NCBI GenBank assembly: GCA_011037195.1
Contig: JAAEAF010004259.1
Coordinates: 44,741-108,740 of the forward strand
DNA: 64,000 nucleotides
Source: Triatoma infestans
Lineage: Eukaryota; Arthropoda; Insecta; Hemiptera; Reduviidae
Direction: 5' to 3'
This document shows, piece by piece, positions 1-13,300 of this stretch. The notes below the pieces were generated by a model. That model was not told the origin of the DNA. It made no database searches and was given only the letters and a program-made list of their open reading frames with translations. Positions within the stretch are counted from its first letter, which is position 1. Each line of letters starts with the position of its first letter. The position numbers and the translations under genes were made by a program.

Positions 1-99
1 TTAAGTACTGATATTCTTAAAATAATTTTAGAACAATAAAAAACCCTGAATAAAATTGTTTTAAATGAAATAGACTTACCAAATTATATTCCTGAATTA

Positions 100-720
100 A
101 ATGCTCTTAGAATATTTTCAGGGGAAAAGAAGTGTATTATTGCTAAGAATTGGATAGATTTCATCAATAAAACAGCTAAAATTCAAGGTTGGCCTGACTA
201 GATAAAATTCGAAATTGATTGAGCTAAATTTTGGTTATAATAATAATAATAATAATAAAAAAAAATTTGAAAACTGAGAGACAAAATAAACTTTAGAGAA
301 TGTATGTAAAGAAGATAAGTTAGAAACATGGAAGCGGGCTAGTAAACGTATTCAAGCAAAATCTGAGGTTATGTTGGACTATTTCCTTGAGAAAATTTGC
401 CTGTATAAAGCTTAAATTGTATTGCATTTATTTGGAAGTTAGGCGAATGGTTATAGAAGGCGTATTATGATACGAATTGGCTTATTGCTGGACGGTATGA
501 AAGTGAATTATTAAAAGCCATTGAAGAATTTGAATTTAAGAACAAAGATCAGTCAAGAACGAATGCATACAGACCCAGAGAAGAAATAGAGGTTTGGCAC
601 TAGTGGAAGGCTTTTAAGTTTCTTAAAACAGCATTTACCTGAGTGTAGACAAGATAAACATCAAGATCTGTGATATAAAGTTTATAAATATATCTGGGAC
701 ATAAGTTTTGTTTAAATTTA
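100..720 (+). pseudogene. Remnant of an LTR-retrotransposon gag gene
   Basis: Broken reading frames at about 130-200, 320-420 and 480-600 give the sequence NWIDFINKTAKIQGWP, then ETWKRASKRIQ with YFLEKICLYKA, then YESELLKAIEEFEF. Their order and spacing match the arthropod retroelement gag pattern (an SWI-D-helix, a WPxxIKFEI-like stretch, then a Tyr-Phe capsid helix). Stops interrupt every frame, so it is dead. No pol is visible before TTF2. The bases from about 720 to 1199 show nothing I can name. Confidence 0.55.
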
Positions 721-1199
721 GCAACTCCCTCTTGTTTTAATAATTAAACCTATTTCATGACAGTCTACATTGCCGCTTATATACTTGGCATTCAGTAGAA
801 TATGGTAACCCTGTTCACAGCTTGATTTTTAAGCCTATTATTATGAAAATTCATTATAAAAGGGCAATATGTGTTATACTAGAGCATTGTCAATTCAGAC
901 TTCCAAGTATCCAATTTTTCAAAATTTAAACTAAGTGCAAACCCTAGTTTATATGCCTAAGAAAACATATCTCGGAACCAGGGAATTTTCCTGTTAACAA
1001 CTTCCAGGGCCACAATATTTGTAAAGCTGGAATCCAATAGTTATTGTTTTTATAAAGTGAATCAGTTAATATAAGAAATTTGGTGTATGTTTATTTATTA
1101 TTTATTTTATTTTGTGTTTTAAACATTCTGATTTCATAGTTTCATCTAATAAATTAAAATACAAGTTGTTAATTAGTTAACCACATAGTTTATTTATAG

Positions 1200-1337
1200 G
1201 ATGAAAGCAATATAGGTTGCGTGAGTAAAACAAGACGAAGAAAAGTATTAATCAGTTCAGATGACTCATCTGATGAAGATTTCGCTGTTGCTGCATTTTC
1301 TAGTACAAAAATCAATAACTCTACAGCACATTTTGAG
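1200..1337 (+). CDS. TTF2: TTF2 exon A: acidic N-terminal segment
   Basis: The exon opens after TTTATAG with the codons for [15 protein letters not shown] and ends GAG before GTAATA, phase 0 on both sides. It encodes a basic patch followed by [22 protein letters not shown] at 1221 is not a eukaryotic start. The same acidic motif recurs in the next exon. Confidence 0.75.
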
Positions 1338-4300
1338 GTAATAAAGAAAAATTATAAGATTACAGAATTGTTCAGAATAAGAATGATTAGTATTTCTAAT
1401 TTCACACTTACCTTAATTATAGGATAAACATAATACTAGTAAAATGAATACAAAAAAGCCTTTGGTTAGTTCTGATGAAGATTTTGGTGCAGGTGCTTTC
1501 TCTAGTACAGATGACAGTGATTCTGAGGCTTGCAAAGAGGTAAGAATAAATATAAGGTTAATCACTGAATAATTTGAAATTAAAATTGTTTCTGTATTAT
1601 TATTTCGTTAACCTAAGGATGAAATTTCTTGAGGTCTATAATTTCTTAACTTTTTTGCTAAAAGAGGAAGTATTATTTTGTTATTCGGATTATAAAAAGA
1701 AAAGTCTTTTGAAATCACATCCTTCTAAATCTGATTAAGAAAAAATATGTTAATCGTGGTCTATGTCTGTGAATTATTCTATTACTATTATTATATAGTT
1801 CAAATTTATATCCGTTGGATCACTCACTCACTCCTTGGCGGTTCAGCCCCTGTAGGACCTTGCCTCCATCAACACACCTTTCCAGTCGGATCTGTCCGTA
1901 GCTCTCCTCCGCCATCGTTTAATCTGTAACTTAGCCAGATCTTCTTCCACTTTCTCTAGCCATCTCAGTCTTGGTCTACGACCACCAGGGTGGCCTTCAT
2001 AGGCCTTCCTCGGAGCTCTTCCCTCCTCCATCCGGTGCAAATGCCCTAGCCAACGCAATCTCCAAATCTTTATACTTTGGACCAAATCTACCTCCTGGTA
2101 CAACGCCATCAGCTCTGCATTCTTTCTGCTCTTGTATGTGCCCTTTTCCACTACCGGGCTATAAATAATTCGTAGCACTTTTCTTTCCCAGCAGCGTAGA
2201 GCACGTTCGTCAGCTGCAGTAAGCGTCCACGTTTCGGAGCCCTATTGGAGCAGTTTGATAACGGTCCTATAAATAACTATCTTCACTATTCTTGACACAT
2301 TTCATTTCCGGAGAGTCGCGCTCAGCGCCCACAGGCACATGTTAGCTGCTGTAGTCCTGCTGCTAATGTCTTCCTTAATTTCGTTTTTGGATGTTGCTCC
2401 TAAATACTGAAAACTCCTTACGCCCCCAAAACAGTGTTGGAAGCCTGCAGGTTGCCAAACCTTCTGGCTCTCCTTGTGGTTAGCATGTACTTCGTCTTAT
2501 GACCATTGATGTTTAGACCATACAAAGCTGCACCACTTTCCAATTCAACGTAAGCTTCTTTTAATGCCGCAGCAAACCTCACGATGAGGGCCACGTCCTC
2601 CACATAGGCTAGATATTGAACCATCCTGTTGTAAATACCTGTTGGATATCAACTGAAAATTCGACAATAGCCCAGTTTGCATGTACACTCCGATCTGTCG
2701 GTTTTAACATGCCGCTCCGGAGTGTTACGCCGAAGCATGCGCTTGAGTGAGATGCAAAAAATGTGAATGCGCTAGCCTGCACATCAGGCTGTAGATATGG
2801 AGCGTGGCGTCCAATACCGTGCACAATTTAAAGGATTTTGAGAGGCGTGTGGAATTTCCACTGAGGTGAAAGTTTTATGAGACGCGCCAGCACTTCTGCG
2901 ATCCGAGCACGTTTGAAGATCCTGAGCATTTACACAGGCAGCGTACGCTCCAAAAGTGTCGAACAACCTTTCCGTGTAAACGTACCTAGGTTTTGATCAA
3001 AGTCCATTAATTGGAAGAGCCATACTTTTTTTCATTTTTTGTGGCGATTTTCTCCAAAAGGACTTGCAGCAGTTAATTTTTATCTTACTATACATTTGTT
3101 GAATTTATAAGAAACTTTGAACATTCTTGTGAGGAAATTTAGGCAGCTATAATGCCAGGCATCTTGCAAAAATAACATAACTCATAAAATATACTGTAAA
3201 CGATCGAAGTTCGAAGAAAATTGCTCATTGAAAGTCATCCGAGCGTTCATAGCAGATTATTTGTTGTTTTTTTCTCTTACTGCTTATTGATTTTCCGTAT
3301 TGTCTAAAACAAGAATGGCGATCTTGTTGAAATTGAATTTTCACCTCAAGTACTTGTTTTTAGGATTCCCTATGTTCGAAAAGATGACACATTGGGTTGT
3401 ATGCTTGGTTGGCTTAAATTAAAAATGAGAAATTGCCAACATTTAAACTTCAATTTTGGGGAAATCCAATGATTTCTAAAATATATTCTTTTAAGATTTG
3501 GTCAGTTTGTGTTTATTTGTCTGTAATTACGTATTTCTGTTATTAAGAGAATTTTTGAAACTCTTTTGATGTTTCAATTTAGTATTTAGTTGTTGGTGTT
3601 TCCGTTATCTAAAACTATTATTTTTATTTCATTTTCTAATTAGATCTTTCGTTTATTAGTAAAAGACTAATTTTTGTAATTGAAGCTAATTGCAGTAAAA
3701 GAAAGGCCAGGGAATTGTATTTTTCAAAGTAAATAAATTAATATTATTCTTGAATATGTGGATGTGTCCGCAATGCTGGATAACATCTAGTATTTTATCC
3801 GTCTAGTATTTATTCTGTTCCTGACCAGTTTCGCATTTTCATCGACAGAGTAGATTCACTAAGTTCGTGTAGAGAGTTCAAGTGAAATAATTACGTTGAA
3901 GTGAACCCCCTCTCTACGAACTTGGTGAATTTGCTCTGATGATGGATGAAATCTGACACCGGTCAGGAACAATATAAGTATGCATGCTACGACGGATAAA
4001 ATACCAAATATTATTCTTAATTAATAGTGATAAGTGTTGCATATAATTGAACCTTTGAAAACTTAGCTTACTTTTCATTTTTATCAGAGTCTACAAAATT
4101 TTTCATACTTACTGCCAGAGTCGATTACTTTATCCTTTCATATATAATGTTTTAATAATTTTTTCTTGAAATTATTTGTTCCAGAAAAAAAATGAAGCAA
4201 CTAAATCAGATGATGTAGCTAACAAATCAAAATCTAAACCACAATCTGATGTTGGAGATAATGTTGAAGAAATTAAAAATGAATTGAATGAAAAAAGTAA

Positions 4301-7300
4301 CGATACAGTTCAGTTATCGAGTGCTTCATCTTCGCTATCAGTAAATAGTCTTTCAGATTCTGAGAATGATATTTTAAGTGGTGCTAAAAATTTAGAAACA
4401 AATAAAATTAGCACTAAAAATACTCAATCATTTAGTAGAAATGAACCAGAAAAGTCAATTTCCTTATTATCAGAAAATGAAATCGATATAAAAGAAATCA
4501 GCAATGAGATCGTAACCAAAAGAGTGGACAATTTAAAAGCCGAAAGAAAGAGATTAGAACTAGAAGCTATAGATGTTAGAAATAGGCTGGAAAGTCTAAA
4601 GGTATTTGTTGTTAATTTCTTAAATATTTTTTTTTTTTTTACAAGGATTAAAAATATTCATTTACTCCTTTAGCTTAAGTGCTGCATTTTTAATAGATTT
4701 TTGAAGTTGAATTTCCTTTGAAAATACATTTTTGTGATCTCCATGTTTCATACATCTACGAAAAAACGAACTTTTTGTGTAGCTCAGTTTTTGTGTATGA
4801 CCAGCAAAATTCATAAACGAAAAACCACAGGAAGCTCATACTTGTTCCCTTAAATATCGTCAAGGAATTCGACGTCAAAATTCGGCAAACCAAAGAGTCC
4901 CTTTGGCTTTTTTTAGTGATTCTATGGTTAGAGCTTTCTATGGTTATAATGTTACAAATATATGTACGAATATATTGTTTGTACCCGCATCTATATGTAT
5001 TATGGGACAGCTAAGTTGAGTTCTCAACGGAATATTCTTAAGTTCCCTAATATGGACTATTTTTTTTAATTTGGGATTTATGTGTAGGAATTACACAGTT
5101 AAAAAGTAATTAAAAAAAAAAAATCGCTGAATGCTCAAATTTTAGATTTTCAATTGGTGATCATTAAAGCTTCATCGTTTTCGTTTAAAAATCAGTCGAG
5201 TAAAAGTGCCATTTTCGGCGATTTTCTAAAAAATGGTATGAACTTTTTTTAGTTTCTCTAACTGCTGTTAGATTTTCGAAATTGAGTTTCCACCGGAAAT
5301 ACACGTTTGGAGGTCCCTTGAGTAAAAAAAAGTGATTTTTAGAAAATCGTCTGTATGTGTTTTTGTATGTGTGGATGTGTGTGAAAAGAATATCTCAAAA
5401 ATGAAAAGTTGCAGGAAGCTCGAACTTGGTATTTCGTTTAGGTATTACCACCGCATCAGATACGAAGATTTCAGGCAAAATCCATCAACTGGAAGTGATT
5501 TTTTTTATTTTTTCAAAAAACGGCCTTAACGATTTTCTCTAAACTTAATATATCACTACACATAAAAGAGCTACAACTTTTATTTGTAACATTTCTCCGG
5601 GAAAATTCATTTAAGGACCTTTTTGGGGAACGGTTGGGGTTACGGTTTCTTCTAAAGTGCTATTTCAGTTATTATACATTTCTATCAATTAAATAATATT
5701 AACTATAATTAATTAACGAATGCCAGAATTGATATGAATTAATAGAATCCCAAAATTCCCAGTTTGAAGAAAATCGGTTGAGCGGAATTGCAACTTTACT
5801 GAATAGGTTTTTCAGTTTTTTGTGATTTTGTTAAAAAGGACGATAATAAACACTAATAAGAATTGGAAATTTGAAAAATATTTGCCATTTCGCAATAAGA
5901 GAAAGTTATGTGAGTGTTCCATACCAGATTTTTTTTTAATGGAACATGAAGATATTTCTGATTTAATACATCCGGCTTGCTCTGTTTGTGTGTGAAAGCG
6001 ATAAAGAGATTTTTACAAAAGATGGGCTGCTGGCCCAACTTTCAACCCCCACCTTGGAGAACCGGGTTTGAATTTAGGGTTGACTCCGTTAGACAGGTAG
6101 ACTTCACTATGGCTAGGAGTCCCACCACTGTTATACCGCCATGGCTCGGTACCGCTTCTATCAGCCTGCTCCAAGGCGATACCACGCGTTTCCTACGGGA
6201 TACCACGCGGAGATGGAAGTCGGATTTACCCCCCAAAAGAAGGTTTTAGCCGTCTTTATAGGCGGATATTAAATAAAAAGTTGGAAAAGGAGATGGAAAA
6301 TAGAATGGCTGAAGAGCAGGCAGGTTTTAGGATAGAAAGATCTTGCATGGATCATGTGATTCACTGTTTCTCAATTATTGGAGACGAGGCCGTCATGATA
6401 TCGTGAAGTGCATTTAGCCTTTATCGATATCCATAAGGCATATGACACCGTGCCATTAAAGCTGCTTGGGAGACATTGGATAGAGCCGGAATAAGCAAAC
6501 GCCTTACTGCTCCTATTAATGGAGCCGTAGGCCGAGTTAAAATAGGGAATAAACTTACTTCTTGCTTTCCCATTACTAAAAGCCTTAAACAAGGATGCCG
6601 GACCCTCTTTAACATATATGTGGAGGAGATCCTTAAAGAGAGAGTGTGAATGCATGGGGGTAAAGCTAGTGGACAGTGTATTACATACCTTACAGTTTGC
6701 TGATGATCAGCTCGTAATAGCTTCGGATGAAGAGATCTTGAGTATATGCTGAGAAAGCTGTTAGAAGTGTACTCCGTATGGAGTTGAGAAATAAGCAAAT
6801 AGAAAACGGAATATACGACATTCAAAGCATCTACGACTTCACTCTCCATTAAAGACGGGTTTTACCTCGGAATGACGAATTTAAATACTTGGGAGTTTTT
6901 ATTGATGAAAAAGGCTCAGGGATATATCCCATAAAATTGCTCGGAAAGAAGTTAATTAGCATTCTCAACTCCGTATTGTGGAATAAAAGTGTGCACATGG
7001 AGACAAAAAGAAGAACATTTGACGCTTTCTTTGTAGGCGCTACTCTCTATGGGAGGAAGAAGCTTGGACCATTAGAAAAAAGAGGGAAAGAGATTGTTAC
7101 CTCTGGAGATGAACTTCTGGAGAAGAAGCTGCGGTATTTCCAGGATTCAGCATAAACCCAACTCTGTGATCAGAGAGCGGGTTAATGCACAGCATAATAT
7201 CCAGAAAAAAATTGATGAAGTGATCAGAAGAGACCAGAAGAAATTGATGTGGTTCGGGCACCTAATGAGAATGGACTAGGTCAGGTGACAGAAAAGGATT

Positions 7301-10300
7301 TTTTTGTTTTCTCCAGAGAAGAGGAAAAAGAGAGGCCGATCAAGGAAAAGATGGTCAGAGCATGTGGAGGAGGGAATGCCGGGTAGAGGCCTACAGCATG
7401 GTGACTGGGAGGGCAAAGATTTTTGGCGGGAAAATGTCTTGGGTATCGGCATATGTTATTTATTGTTTAGTCGAAAAAAAAAAGATATTTCACAATTCTA
7501 AATTTTTCAAAATATAAATTTCAATTTATATTTTGTTATAATTTTTCAAAATATTAAATTTTTCAATTTTATTATTCTTGCAAGAAAATGGTTTTTGTCA
7601 GGGTTTTTGGGAAATCGTGGCATTGGTAAATTTTTCTGAAGATAAATTCTATAAATTGTAACTATTTATGGATAGTTCATTCCAAAAGCATTTAGAAGAA
7701 TCAGATGTAAAGTAAAAATTAGATAGAATAGTTACTCATTGAGTTTTAGATTTTATTAGTTTTATTTATTTCGTATTGCAAACAGGTTGCAGGAAAGTCA
7801 ATGGAATTAAATAAATTACCTGACAAAGGAGCTCGTTTGAGGCGTTCTTTAGAAAAACGAACGTATCAAATGAAAGAAATAAATGAAAGAATATCTTTTA
7901 TAGATTCTCAACTGAAAACAGCTAGTGGTGAGCAGTTATTATACTTTTTGTTTTAAAGAGGAGTTATTATAGTATAAAATACGACTTCTTTGTTCAAATT
8001 TATTTGTGAACGCTTTTATTTGTAGATAATACAAACTCTAAAATTAAGATGCCTGCACTGGATAGTTTACCATCAGCTTCAATGAAGTTGAGTGATCTAG
8101 GAAGGAAAGGTATTTGAAATAATTGTTTTAAAATATTTATAAAAAAGGTTTAATTGTTATAATTTACTTTTTCAATCTTTTATTTGTTGTTGAATACCAC
8201 GTAATCATTTTATTAATTTTTTTATTATTATTTTTTTTTTTTTTACAACTACAAGGAACAATTGTTGTGGTGGTTGGTTCCGCAGAGCTGAAAAACATCA
8301 GAGACATTTTCCGTGATAGCCTGTTTCTTTTTGTTGTCATCGACCGGGGCGGCGTTCGCCCATCATCAGGATGTTTTTTTGTTAAACGTATAATAGCAGA
8401 AACGCACAGAGCAGACGCAGTTGATACACTGGATCAAATACACTGTATTTGCTATTTGCTCTGAGCAAGTCTGTGTTACTACACTGTTTAACAAAAACAT
8501 CCTCATGATGGGCAACGCCCGAAACCCGTCGATGATCACAAAAAGAAGCAGGCTATCACAGAAAATGTCTCTGATACAAGGAACAATATTAGCCAAAAAA
8601 AAAGGCTAGTTTGAAACACTCAGATGCTTTCTTTTAACAGTGTTTTCAAGTTTTCTTTAAACTTGCATTTTTTAAAAATTCAAGTGTAGAACTTTCTTCC
8701 AACTAGAGAAATAAATAAAAAACCTGTCAAAACAGAAGAAAATTCATACTGTTTGGCCGGTTGCCTTGATGTTATCTAACTAGAATCTATCGAGTTTAAA
8801 TTTGACACACATCAAATACGATAGTCCACTTTTAATCAAAAACCTTCTCAGTTTATATGTACTCCCTCTTTACATAGTAAGAGAAAGTCTATTGGCTGTT
8901 GTCCTTAAGGTTATTTTGTCTTTTATTTTCTAGATTCTATGGTAAATTTAAATAAAGTTTTAGTTTATGCTTTATTTATTATTATATGCACAAAACATTT
9001 TGACATAATCCTTCATGGGTTCAGCGATATTGGTTTGCTTGAATTTCATGTCCTAATTTGGAACCTGGACCTAGTGGTGATTATTGATTCTAAATAATTT
9101 TTATTCATACATTGGTTATTAACAATCCTGCAATAAACATTGGATTGAAATAAATTTGTGGATGAATAATCTACAGACATGTTTATTACTCGTTTTCTAA
9201 GAATATTCTACCAAGCATTTATTCATTTATTTTTTTAATAAAAAAGACAAGTGACCATCATGTTTTTGTTGTTTAATAAATATTTTATTGTCCACAAATT
9301 TATTTTCAAATAAAGTTGTCAAAAATGAAAAATCCATCACTAAAAATTGTTACAAAAATGTTATTATTATTTTTTTTTTAGCTTTAGAAACGCATAATAC
9401 TCAGAGAGCCCTCACATTAGCAACCTTAGAAAGATTACATAAATCAATGGAAACTCAGCCAAAATCGTTTTCTTTGGAACCTGCTAATGGTTTGAAGGTA
9501 TCACTTTTACCACATCAAACGCAAGGTCTTGGCTGGACAGTTTGGAGGGAATCACAGAAACCATGTGGAGGAATATTAGGTTGGTAATGCAATAAATTAT
9601 TTTAATTTTAGATTATAGCATTGTATTTTGTAAAAATGTTATGTTAAAATAATTTTTCACGTGAATACGGTCCTGAGAATACGAAAAGATCTTACTAGTC
9701 AGAATAATCACTTTGTGTATGTGTGGATGAAATAAAAAAAAAAAAACGGTCTAAAGCTTAAACTTATCACAGTTAGATCCGATATTTAACGAAAGATTTG
9801 AACTAAATCCGTGGCAGGAAGTGTATCAACTGTGGAAATCTATGTTTATTCCGCTATTTCATCGAAAACGGTCACAGAACTTTCTTTAGATTTCGCTTAC
9901 GATTTAAACTGTTTATGTCAATACCTTTTATTTGAAATATTTGTCTGGGAAAATTGATATTTGGTGACTTAGTCTGCCCTCAAAATTTCCATTTCAATAT
10001 AGTGTAAGGTCCTACAACCTACCGGTGCATTAGTAAATAGAAATAAATAGTTGGAAAAATTCCTGGTTTTTGCCAAGTCAATTTTGAGGACTGAAGAAAA
10101 TCAGGCGGTTTAAAAAAAAAACTGGTTCTTCAGTTTTCGCGATTTTGTCAAAAATGGTAACCATTTAAATAAAAAACAATTGGAAATATACCTATTAAAT
10201 TGATATATAACCTACCACTTTTATTGGGAACCTTTTCCGGGTAATGTATTTTTGGAAATTATGAGGGAGGTGTCGTAATAGTTTCCTTTCATATTAACTT

Positions 10301-13300
10301 CAACAACAGTATATGTTATGAACAACTAAACATTGAATGCCTCTCATGCAAAGTCTAGTGGCTTTTTATGTGAGAAGTCAAGGTTCGAGCCCCCTTGATG
10401 GCCCAAAGTGTATTGACTCGCATCATGAGAAAAAAAAAAATGTTGAGTTACAGTTAGTAGCGAATCTGGAATCGACGGCCAGTACTAAATAACGAGTATT
10501 TTTTACACTTAATAAAAATTCACTTCTGAAGATAATTTGTGATAAAACTGCTTGAATATTTGTAGGAGGAAGTTTGAGTATTTCACTGCAGATGTTTACT
10601 TTCTTTTGTAGATGTAAGGTGAAATATTGGAATTATCACAGAGTTTCGAAATGGATTTCAAATACATGTTTTGATGCCTTCTGATTCCAAAGAAAATGGT
10701 TTCTAAAAATTAATGTGTGTGAATGTATGTGAAAAGCCTTTAATCTCATGAATCTAGACCCTCCGTCTAGTTGAGTAGGCACAAGAAATTTGCCGCTCAA
10801 TTTGGCTGCAGTGCTTGAGGAATAATACCCACCCCTTGTTCTAATATAATGTGTTCTATTAATTGAACAGCTTAACTAAAAATGCAAAAATACAGGAAGC
10901 CCAAACTTGATATTTTGTTTGGTTTTATCAGGGAGTCCGACAGGAAATTGGCGGTCCAAATCCCTCACTTGGCTATCACGCCAAGGATTAGATTTTCAGT
11001 TTTGCATTCTCGAAAACTCTTCACAGTTTTCTTTATTTTTTGTGTACCTATTATGTGTACAAATTGAAACTATTTTTTTTTTTTTTTTTTTTTAAATTAA
11101 GGCGCGTCAAACATCTATGGTTATTGGCGCCCGGAGCCTTCTCAGTGCACTGCCGGCCTACGGACAATGTTCTCTCGCTACAGGCAACACTGACCATCAC
11201 CGGACAGTGAGCTGTAGGGGCTCCTAGGAAGAAAAAATCTAAGGGTAGCACAGCTGGACTCGAACGCGAGTCCTCCGCGTGGGAGTCCAGTATGCTAACC
11301 ACTTAGCTAATCCCTTCCCTGATCTATTACTATTATTTGAAATTCTTTTCTAGGAAACATTGACTATGGTGGGTCCTGGGAAAGGAGTTGTGACGTTAGC
11401 ATTTTTTATAAAGTACCAAATCATTTTGTACGCTTCTATGATATTTATTATTTTAATGAGAATTAATTTGTTGCTCAAGTTCTGAATTTGAAGAAAACTA
11501 CTTGAAATATTATTTTCTTGAACTGATTAATTAGTTTTCCGCTATTTTTCTCAATAATTATATTAGCGGATTTTTTTTTTAAACATAACATACTAGTACT
11601 CTACAGAGATCTATCACTTTTGTTTGTAATTTTTTCTGAGGAAATTGATTTAGAGGAGAGGGAGTGGTGGTGGGGACTCCTACTACCCTTTAAAGTGATA
11701 TTTTGTTATAGAGCACGTTTCCATCAACTTATTTTCTTATTTAAAAAAAGTACTAAAAATTCGGAGTATTTAGCAAAGTTGTCATCTAGAACTTTAGGAG
11801 TTCTGTTAAGAGAAAGTTGTGTATTTCATATCAGATTTTTACCTTCTCTAGTTATGCGAAGGAATGATTGACCTTTCTCTATTATTTACTTACTTATTTC
11901 TTATATTTTTTTTATTGTTTAATTGAAGGGTCCAAGCCTTGTATTCAGTAGAAATAAAAATAATTGGCATCTTTCAAATGAACTAGTATGGTTGTTTGAA
12001 GAGACATGCCAACTTTTTTTTCCTAAGAATTATCTGCATTTCGCAAGTATACTTCGCTTAGGCTTTATAGACTTTCTCTGTAGACCCTGAATGTATGTAT
12101 CAGTAATAAAAGAGACATTCTTTAAAATCTACTTCTCTATGTTTTATAATGCAAAAAAGTGAATTTTAATATTTTATACTTATTTGTAATTTCAGCTGAT
12201 GATATGGGCCTAGGGAAGACTTTGACAATGATATCTCTGATTCTATATACTAAACAAGATAAAGAACAAACAGAAGAACAAAATGAATCTAGTGAAGAAG
12301 AAGCAGATTCTCAAAGAAGTAAGTTCTTTGCAATTTTCCTTTTCGATTTGTGTTAGAAGCATTAAAAACATAGTATAAATGTATTTTACATCAGAATGAA
12401 GGAAGAGAATACAAACTAAAAATCCACCTAAAAGGTTATTTTTTATCATATTTATACGACTTAAGCAGAATGTTCCAATTCGTGCACAACTTCTAAATGT
12501 TTGCAAGTTGTGGTAAAAATGCAAAGGTCCTTTTTTGTTGCATTTTTTTTCGAGTTTTTATGGTTATATGTACAAAAACTCATTTAAATGCCTAAATTCG
12601 AGCGTTGATTATTAGGGTTTCCTTTTGATCCTATTAAAATTCCTTTACATTTAAAAACGATTAATGAGAAAGATAAGGTAATGATGACCAAAAATAAACA
12701 TTTTTAAGAATTTTCATTTTTCGATTTCCACGTAGTTTACCATGCATTAGATGAAACTGATAAGTGAAGCAAACGGTATTACTGCCTGTAAAAGAACTTA
12801 TTCAACATACCTAGCAGCGGTCATTGCGCCATTTTCAAGAACAATTAACTCGTTGCGTGCCTCCAAACTTATCCCATTACACATCATAATTGATTGTCGT
12901 TGAAAAGGAGAACTTCTGCTAGTAGTACATTGAATGAAGCGCTACTCTTGCCTTCTATATGCGCGAATTCAAGTTTCTGAAGAATTTCAGACGAAATCGC
13001 GATTCATCTGTGAAGAGAACTGCCACCGATTGCTCTACAGTTTAATAGAGGTGCCGATTGGCAAACGTTAACCTGCTTACACGATAATTGCTGGTTAGTA
13101 ATGGCCCTGATGCTGGTCTTTATCCATCAGACCTACTTTTCGCAAAGGTCTTCGAGCAGTTTCCGAGCTCACGGTGTCTTCCCAAACTTGTAATAAATGA
13201 TCTCTGATCTCTGTGGCTGTATGGAACCGATTCCGTAAAAATAAAAGCGGAAAAAATCTGTTGTGACACTTCTGTGACTATTTCCGGATCTCCGACCGTA

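Noticed and set aside
1221..1427. A small protein starting at 1221
   Set aside because: It would start with GTG and runs through the splice donor at 1338. The exon model with flanking acceptor and donor fits better.
10370..10440. A tRNA gene (GGTTCGAGCCC B-box-like sequence)
   Set aside because: No acceptor stem or D arm could be folded around it by eye. It is more likely part of a repeat or a SINE fragment.
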